From positions 14,316,501 through 14,380,500 of the forward strand of contig CM057469.1 in the NCBI GenBank assembly GCA_030035585.1: a DNA stretch of 64,000 bases. Direction: 5' to 3'. The notes under the pieces were generated by a model, which did no database searches, was not told the DNA's origin, and worked only from the letters and a program-made list of their open reading frames with translations. Positions 58,128-64,000 of this stretch are shown one piece after another (positions within the stretch are counted from its first letter, which is position 1; every line of letters begins with the position of its first letter). A program made the position numbers and the translations under genes. This DNA is from Dugong dugon. Taxonomy: Eukaryota > Chordata > Mammalia > Sirenia > Dugongidae.

Positions 58128-59056
58128 AAACCCATGAAAAAGTTCACACACAAAATGTAACAATCTTTGGTGGTTACCAGGGATGGGAAGGGTTGGGAGG
58201 GGGGCGATACTAAATAGGCAATAGATAAGTGGTATCTTGGGTGAAGGGTGAGATAGTACACAATACAGGGGAAACTAGCACAACTTGTACAAGGAAAGGT
58301 CATGGAAGCCCCATAGATACATCCAAACTCCCTGAGAGAACGAATTGCTGGGCAGAGGGCTCAGGGGACCATGGTTTCAGGGAACATCTATCTCAATTGG
58401 CATGACACAGCTTATAAAGACAACACTCTACATTCTACCTTGGTGAGTAGTGTCTGGGGTCTTAAAAGCCTGTGAGCGGCCATCTAAGATACTCCACTGG
58501 TCTCATCCCTTCGGGAGCAAGGGAGAATGAAGAGAATAGGATACAAGGAAAAGATTAGTCCAAAGGACTAATTGTCCACAGCTACCAAGGCCTCCACCGG
58601 ACTGAGTCCAGTACAGCTAGATGGTGCCCAGCTACCACCACTGACTGCTCTGACCAGGATCACAACAGAGGGTTCTGGACAGAGCTGGAGAAGGATGTAC
58701 AGCATAATTCTAACTCGCAAAAAAAACGACCAGATTTACTGGCCTAAAGGAGACTGGAGAAACCCCGAGAGTATGGCCCCCAGACACCCTTTTAGCTCAG
58801 TGGTGAAGTTACCTCCGAGGGTCACTGTTCAGCCTGGGAGTGGACAGCCCCGTAAAACCAAATGAGACTAACGAGGTACAGGAGTCCAGTGACGGGCCAG
58901 AAAGCAGAAGGGGACAAGGAAGCTGGTGATAGGGAACACAAGATTGAGTAAGGATATTGTTGATGTGTTGTGAGATTGTTAACCATTGTCGTAGGGCAAC
59001 ATTTGTAGTAACTCTTAAATGAGAAACTATTTTGTTCTGTAAGCCTTCATCTTAAG
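58128..59056 (+). repeat. L1 copy B 3' UTR (module X)
   Basis: tggttaccagggatgggaag, tagataagtggtatcttggg, gtgagtagtgtctggggtct, and end gccttcatcttaagtg. No coding potential; long frames here are chance. Confidence 0.85.
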
Positions 59057-59297
59057 TGAGAATAACAGCCCAATTGGAAGAGCGTAGTCAATGTCACTGA
59101 ACTGTGTATATAGAAATTTTTGAAACAGTGTATCTTCACCCAAAAAAAAAAAAAAAAACAAAGGTTGAGAATTTAGAGGGTTAATATGTTGTGGGGTTGT
59201 TAACCAATGTCATAAGACAACGTGTACTACTGTTTCATGAGAAACTATTTGTTCTGTAAGCCTTCACCTGAAGTACAATAAAATATTTAAAAAAAAA
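59057..59297 (+). repeat. L1 copy B compound tail (Y - A17 - X' - A)
   Basis: Y: gagaataacagcccaattgg to tgtatcttcaccc; A run 59142-59158; X': ttgtggggttgttaaccaat, gtactactgtttcatgagaa, aagccttcacctgaagtaca; terminal A run. Confidence 0.88.
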
Positions 59298-59313
59298 AAA
59301 AAAAAGGGGTCCT
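59298..59313. repeat. target-site duplication of L1 copy B, right
   Basis: aaaaaaaaggggtcct, matching 54010-54025. Confidence 0.9.
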
Positions 59314-59463
59314 CCAAGTTTGAGAAGGGTGAATGTTGACATGTCATGGGGTTGTTAACCAATGTCATAAAACAATATGTGTACTGACTGTTGGATGAGA
59401 AACTATTTGTTCTGTAAACCTTCATCTAAAGTACAATAAAAATGTATATTTAAAAAAAAAAAA
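59314..59463 (+). mobile_element. L1 copy A, right part (tail module X' and A run)
   Basis: gtttgagaagggtgaatgtt, catggggttgttaaccaatg, gaaactatttgttctgtaaa, then an A run. Together with 53106-54009 it forms one tail whose A run was the landing site of copy B. Confidence 0.85.
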
Positions 59464-62400
59464 AAGTGCTGGCCCAGATGCCTTCACTGGAGAATTCTAC
59501 CAAACATTCAGAGAAGAGCTTATATCAATACTTCTAGAACTATTTCAGAACATAGAAAAGGAAGGGACACTTTCAAATTCGTTCTGTGAAGCCAGGATAA
59601 CCCTGATAACCAAAACCAGGCAAAGGTTCCACAAAAAAAAAAAGAAAATTACAGACCAATATCTTTCATGAATATAGATGCAAAAATTCTCAACAAAATT
59701 CTAGCTGATAGAATTCAGCATCATATCGAAAAAAATAATACACCACAACTAAGTAGGATTCATACCAGGTATGCAAGGATGGTTCAACATTAGAAAATCA
59801 ATCAGTGTAATACACCACATAAATAAAGAGTCACATGATCATCTCTATCGATGCAGAAAAGGCAATTCGACAAAATCCAACACGCATTCCTGTTAAAAAC
59901 TCTCAGTAAGTTAGATATAGAAGGGAAATTCCTAAACCTAATAAAGGACATCTATACAAAACCAACAGCCGACATCATTCTTAATGGAGAGAGGCTGAAA
60001 ATGTTCCCCTTGACAATAGGAACAAGACAAGGATGTCCTTTACCACCACTCCTATTTAACATTGTGCTGGAAGTCCCAGCTAGAGCAATAAAGCAAGAAA
60101 AAGAATTAAAGGCCATCCAAATTTGTAATGAAGAACTAAAACTGTCCCTAATTGCAGATGATACGATATATAGAAAACCCATAAGACTCCACAAGAATAC
60201 TATTGGAAATAATAGAAAGATTCAGCAGAGTAGCAGGATACAAGATAAACATACAAGAATCCGTTGGATTCATACACACCAATGAAGAAAACTAAGAAAA
60301 GGAAATCAGGTAAACAATACCATTTATAAATAGCCCCTATAAAAAATTAAATATTTAGGAATAAATCTAACCAGGGATGTAGAAGACCTATACAAAGAAA
60401 ACTGCAAAACACTACTGCAAGAAACCAGAACAGATCTACACGAATGGAAAAACATACCATGCTCATGAATAGGTAGACTTAACATTGTGAAAATGGCAAT
60501 TCTACTCAAAGCAATCTACAAGTACAGTGCAATCCCGATCCAAATTCCAACAACATTCTTTAAACAGATGGAAAAAATAATCATTAACTTTATATGGAAG
60601 GGGAGGAGGCCCCAGATAAGTAAAACACTATTGAAGAAGAAGAATAAAGTAGGAGGACTTGCACTACCTGATCTCAGAACCTGCTGTACAGCTACTGTAG
60701 TCAAAATAGCCTGGTACTGGTACAACAACAGATACATTGACCAACAGAACAGAATTGGGAACCCAGGTGTAAATCCACCCACCTACAGTCACTTGATTTT
60801 CGACAAAGGCCCAAAGTCCATTAAACAGGGAAAATACAGTCTTTTTAATAAATGGTGCTGGCAAAACTGGATGTCCATCTGTAAAAAGATTAAACAGGAC
60901 CCATACCTTATGCCATACACAAAAACTAATTCAAAATGGAAAAAACACCTAAATATAAAACCAAAACCTATAAAGATCATAGAAGAAAAAATAGGGTCAA
61001 TACTAGAGGCCCTAATACACTGTGTAAATAGCGTACAAATCATAACTAAATACACAAACAACAGAAGATAAGCTAGATAACTAGGATCTTCTAAAATTAA
61101 ACACTTAAGCTCATCAAAAGATCTCACCAAAAGAGTGAAAAAAAGAACCTACAGACTGGGAAAAAATTTTGGCTATGATATATCTGACAGACGTCTAATC
61201 TCTAAAAATCAATAGGAAAATCCAACACTTCTACAACAAAAAGATAAATAATTCAATGAAAAAATGGACAAAGCATATGAACAGACACTTCACCAAAGAA
61301 AACATTCAGGCAGCTAACAGACACCTAAGGAAAAGCTCGTGATCCCTAGCCATTAGAGAAATGCAAAACTACAAAGAGATACCATCTCAACCTGACATTA
61401 CTGGCACTAACAAACAAACAAAAAACAGAAAATGATAAATGTTGAAGAGCCTGCAGGGAGATTGGAATGCTTATGCACTGCTGATGGGAATGCAAAATGG
61501 TACAACCATTTTGGAAATTGATGTGGCACTTCCTTAGAAAGCTAGAAATAGAAATACCTTATGATCCAGCAGTCCCACTCCTAGGAATATATCCTAGAGA
61601 AATAAGAGTCATCACACAAATAGACACATGCACATCCATGCTCATTGCAGCATTGTTCGCAATAGCAAAAAGACGGAAACAACCTAGATGAATGGATAAA
61701 CAAACTATAATACATACACACAATGGAGTACTATGCAATGATAAAGAATAATGATGAATCTGAGAAGCATCTCACAACATGGATGAATCTGGAGGACATT
61801 ATGCTGAGTGAAATAAGTTAATCACAAAAGGACAAATATCGTATGAGGCCTCTGCTATAAAAAACTCAAGAAAAAGTTTACACACAAAAAGAAACAATCT
61901 TTGATGGTTACAAGGGAGGGAAGAGGTGAGGGTAGAAAAACACTAAATAGACAATAGGTTAAGTGGTAACTTTGCTGAAGGGTAAAACAGTACGCAGTAC
62001 TGGTGAAGCCAGCACAGTCTGTTCAGGGTAAGGTCATAGAAGTTTCACGGACAAATCCAAACTCCTTGAGGGACCGAATTACTGGGCTGAGGGCTGTGGA
62101 ACCATGGTCTCAGGGAACATCTAGCTCAATTGGCATAACATAGTTTATAAAGAAAATGTTCTACATTTTACTTTGATGAGTAGCATCTGGGGTCTTAAAA
62201 GCCTGTGAGCAGCCATCTAAGATACTCCACTGGTCTCACCCTGTCTAGAGCAAGGGAGACTGAAGAAAACCAAAGACGCAAGGGTAAGATTAGTCCAAAG
62301 GACTAATGGACCACAGCTACCACAGCCTCTGCCAGACTGAGACTAACACAACAAGATGGTGCCCTGGTACCACCACTGACTGCTCTGACAGGGATCACAC

Positions 62401-62810
62401 TAGAGGGTCCTGGAGAGGGCTGGAGAAAAATGTGGAACAAAATTCTAACTCCAAAAAAGACCAGACAGATCCAGTACCTGACAGATACTGGAGAAACCCT
62501 GAGAGAATGGCCCCCAGACACCGTTTTAGCTCAGTAATGAAGTCACTCCTGAGGTTCACTGTTTAGCCAAAGATTAGACAGGCCCACACGACAAAACGAG
62601 ACTACAAGGGCACAGCAGCTCAGGGGCAAGGATAAGAAGGCAGGAAGAGACAGGAAAGCTGGTAATAGGAAACCCAAGGCTGAGAAGGGAGAGTACTGAT
62701 GTGTCATGGGGTTGTTAACCAATGTCATAAAACAATATGTGTACTTACTGCTTAATGAGAAGCTAGTTTGTTCTGTAAATCTTCATCTAAAGTACAATAA
62801 AAACAAAAAC
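59464..62810 (+). mobile_element. L1 copy C, right part (RT to 3' UTR)
   Basis: Resumes at gtgctggcccagatgccttc exactly where 53105 left off. RT frames 59851-60285 ([20 protein letters not shown]; palm motif IADD), 60487-61071 (the C-terminal half), 61497-61691. 3' UTR 61860-62800 ends cttcatctaaagtacaataa. Many frameshifts; this is older than copy B. No compound tail here. Confidence 0.9.
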
Positions 62811-62829
62811 AAAAGAAATTACAGATAGA

Positions 62830-63015
62830 AAAAAAAACTGCTGGGATTTTGATTAATATTGCTTTGAATATATAGATCAATATGGAAAAAACTGACATCT
62901 TAGCAGTCTTTAAAGTGTCCAGAACATGATATAGCTTTCAATTTATTTAGGTCTTCTTTGATTTTTCTTGGCAGTGTTTTATAGTGCTCAGTGTATAAAT
63001 ATTGTACATTTTCAT
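62830..63015 (-). repeat. old L1 ORF2 fragment, antisense
   Basis: ttaatattgctttgaatata, actgacatcttagcagtctt, atttatttaggtcttctttg match (complement) the ORF2 strip also seen at 48680-48860. Not the continuation of that element, which has already reached ORF1. Confidence 0.65.
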
Positions 63016-63029
63016 TTGATTTTTAACTT

Positions 63030-64000
63030 CTTGTTGTTAGGTTCCAACTCATAGTGACCCTATGTAGAACAGAATGAAACACTGCCTGGTCCTGCACCAT
63101 CCTCACAATCGTTATGCTTGATCCCGTTGTTGCAGCCACTATGTCAAGCCATCTTATTGAGGGTCTTCCTCTTTTTCGCTGACCCTCTAGCTTACCAAGC
63201 ATGATGTCCTTCTCCAGGGACTGGTCCCTCCTGATAACATGTCCAAAGTGTGTAAGACAAAGTTTTGCCATCCTTGCTTCTGATGAGCATCCTGACTGTA
63301 TTTCTTCCAACACAGATTTGTTTGTTTTTCTGGCAGTCCACAGTGTATTCAATATTCTTTGCCAACACCATAATTCAAAGGCATCAATTCTTCTTCAGTC
63401 TTCCTTATTCATTCATTGTCCAGCTTTCACATGCATATGAGGTGATTGAAAACACCATGGCTTGAGTCAAGTACACCCGTTGATTGTCTATCCAAGTAAA
63501 ATGAAATCCTTGACAACTTCAATCTTTTCTCCATTTATCATGATGTTGCTTATTGGTCTAGTTGTGAGGATTTTTGTTTTCTTTATGTTGAGGTGTAATT
63601 CATACTGAAGGCTGTAGACTTTGATCTTCAGCAGTAAGTGCTTCAAGTCGTCTTCCCTTACAGCAATCAAAATTGTGTCATCTGCGTATTGCAGGCTTTT
63701 AATGAGTTTTCATTCAAGCCTGATGCCGCATTCTTCTTCATATAGTCCATTTTTTCAGATTATTTGTTCAGCATACAGACTGAATAAATACGGTGAAAGG
63801 ATACAACCTTGATGCACACCTTTCCTGACTTTAGACCACACAGTATCCTCTTGTTCTGTCCAAACAACTGCCGCTTGATCTATGTACAGGTTCTTCATGA
63901 GCACAATTAAGTGCTCTGGAATTCCCATTCTTCGCAACGTTATCCATAATTTTTTAAGATCCACACAGTTGAATGCCTTTGCATAGTCAATAAAACAGAG
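63030..64000 (-). mobile_element. RTE LINE, antisense, runs off the window
   Basis: The + strand begins cttgttgttaggttccaact (rc of tail). Minus frames: 63352-63023 (KDIMLGKLEGQRKRGRPSIR), 63670-63488 (DDLKHLLLKIKVYSLQYELH), 63964-63755 (LWITLRRMGIPEHLIVLMKN, QGCILSPYLFSLYAEQII). The RT palm motif YADD (near 63680) is intact. A ~150 bp deletion lies near 63475. Confidence 0.9.

Larger units (their letters stand above)
54026..59297 (+). mobile_element. L1 copy B: both ends intact, two internal deletions
   Basis: 5' end gaggttccggcaagatggcg, a shortened 5' UTR (54026-54392), ORF1 (54393-55199, frameshifted), a deletion that removes the ORF1 end and the whole endonuclease, RT to C-terminus (55200-58130), 3' UTR, then the compound tail X-Y-A-X'-A. 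Flanked by a perfect 16-bp target-site duplication, so all of this is one insertion. Confidence 0.93.

Noticed and set aside
62830..63015. Continuation of the old L1 of 48165-52196 beyond copy C
   Set aside because: It repeats an ORF2 strip already present at 48680-48860, so it belongs to another L1 fragment.

Overview
This is a 64 kb piece of nuclear DNA from an afrotherian mammal, most likely an elephant. No database search was possible, so the evidence is the repeat content: many copies of a tRNA-type SINE with the afrotherian AfroSINE layout, an RTE-clade LINE with the same 3' end as that SINE, and young L1 elements with a distinctive 3' UTR. Codon phase, splice sites and repeats are typical of a mammalian intron-rich gene; there is nothing prokaryotic.

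The only host gene I can support is on the + strand. Nine exons (5645-5793, 7931-8068, 19767-19897, 26156-26308, 27456-27568, 29701-29763, 32185-32329, 33777-33908, 46314-46564) join with matching phases into one open frame of 424 complete codons with no stop. The protein is the N-terminal tail of an axonemal dynein heavy chain, best matched from memory to DNAH14. The window starts after the first coding exon and ends in a later intron, so the gene is partial at both ends. The first intron seen uses a GC donor.

Everything else is intron filled with repeats. 1-5600: MaLR-type LTR, five AfroSINEs in one orientation and one opposed, an old L1, and an antisense ERV LTR. 5800-19700: MIR, L2, MaLR and ERVL LTRs, an old antisense L1 carrying an inserted L1 tail, an RTE fragment, a 201-bp palindromic DNA element with octamer motifs in both ends, and an L1 3' UTR. 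20500-21500: MER5-like element split by an AfroSINE with visible target-site duplications, then an uninterrupted (CA)81. 22690-25850: a nearly full-length but broken RTE. 26000-34000: six small exons among RTE, L2 and MIR pieces. 37790-46125: a full-length antisense L1 with ORF1, ORF2, a tandem-monomer 5' UTR and a compound 3' tail, its 5' end lying 188 bp before the last exon. 46600-48120: two opposed MaLR LTRs and a small TIR element. 48165-62810: an old antisense L1 and then three L1 insertions nested inside one another, provable from target-site duplications. 62830-64000: old L1 and RTE remnants.

The best candidates for something not well described are the L1 structures (compound 3' tail shared by four loci, 282-bp 5' monomers, a spliced-looking 5' UTR deletion), the palindromic octamer element, and the L1 promoter placed just upstream of a DNAH14 exon.
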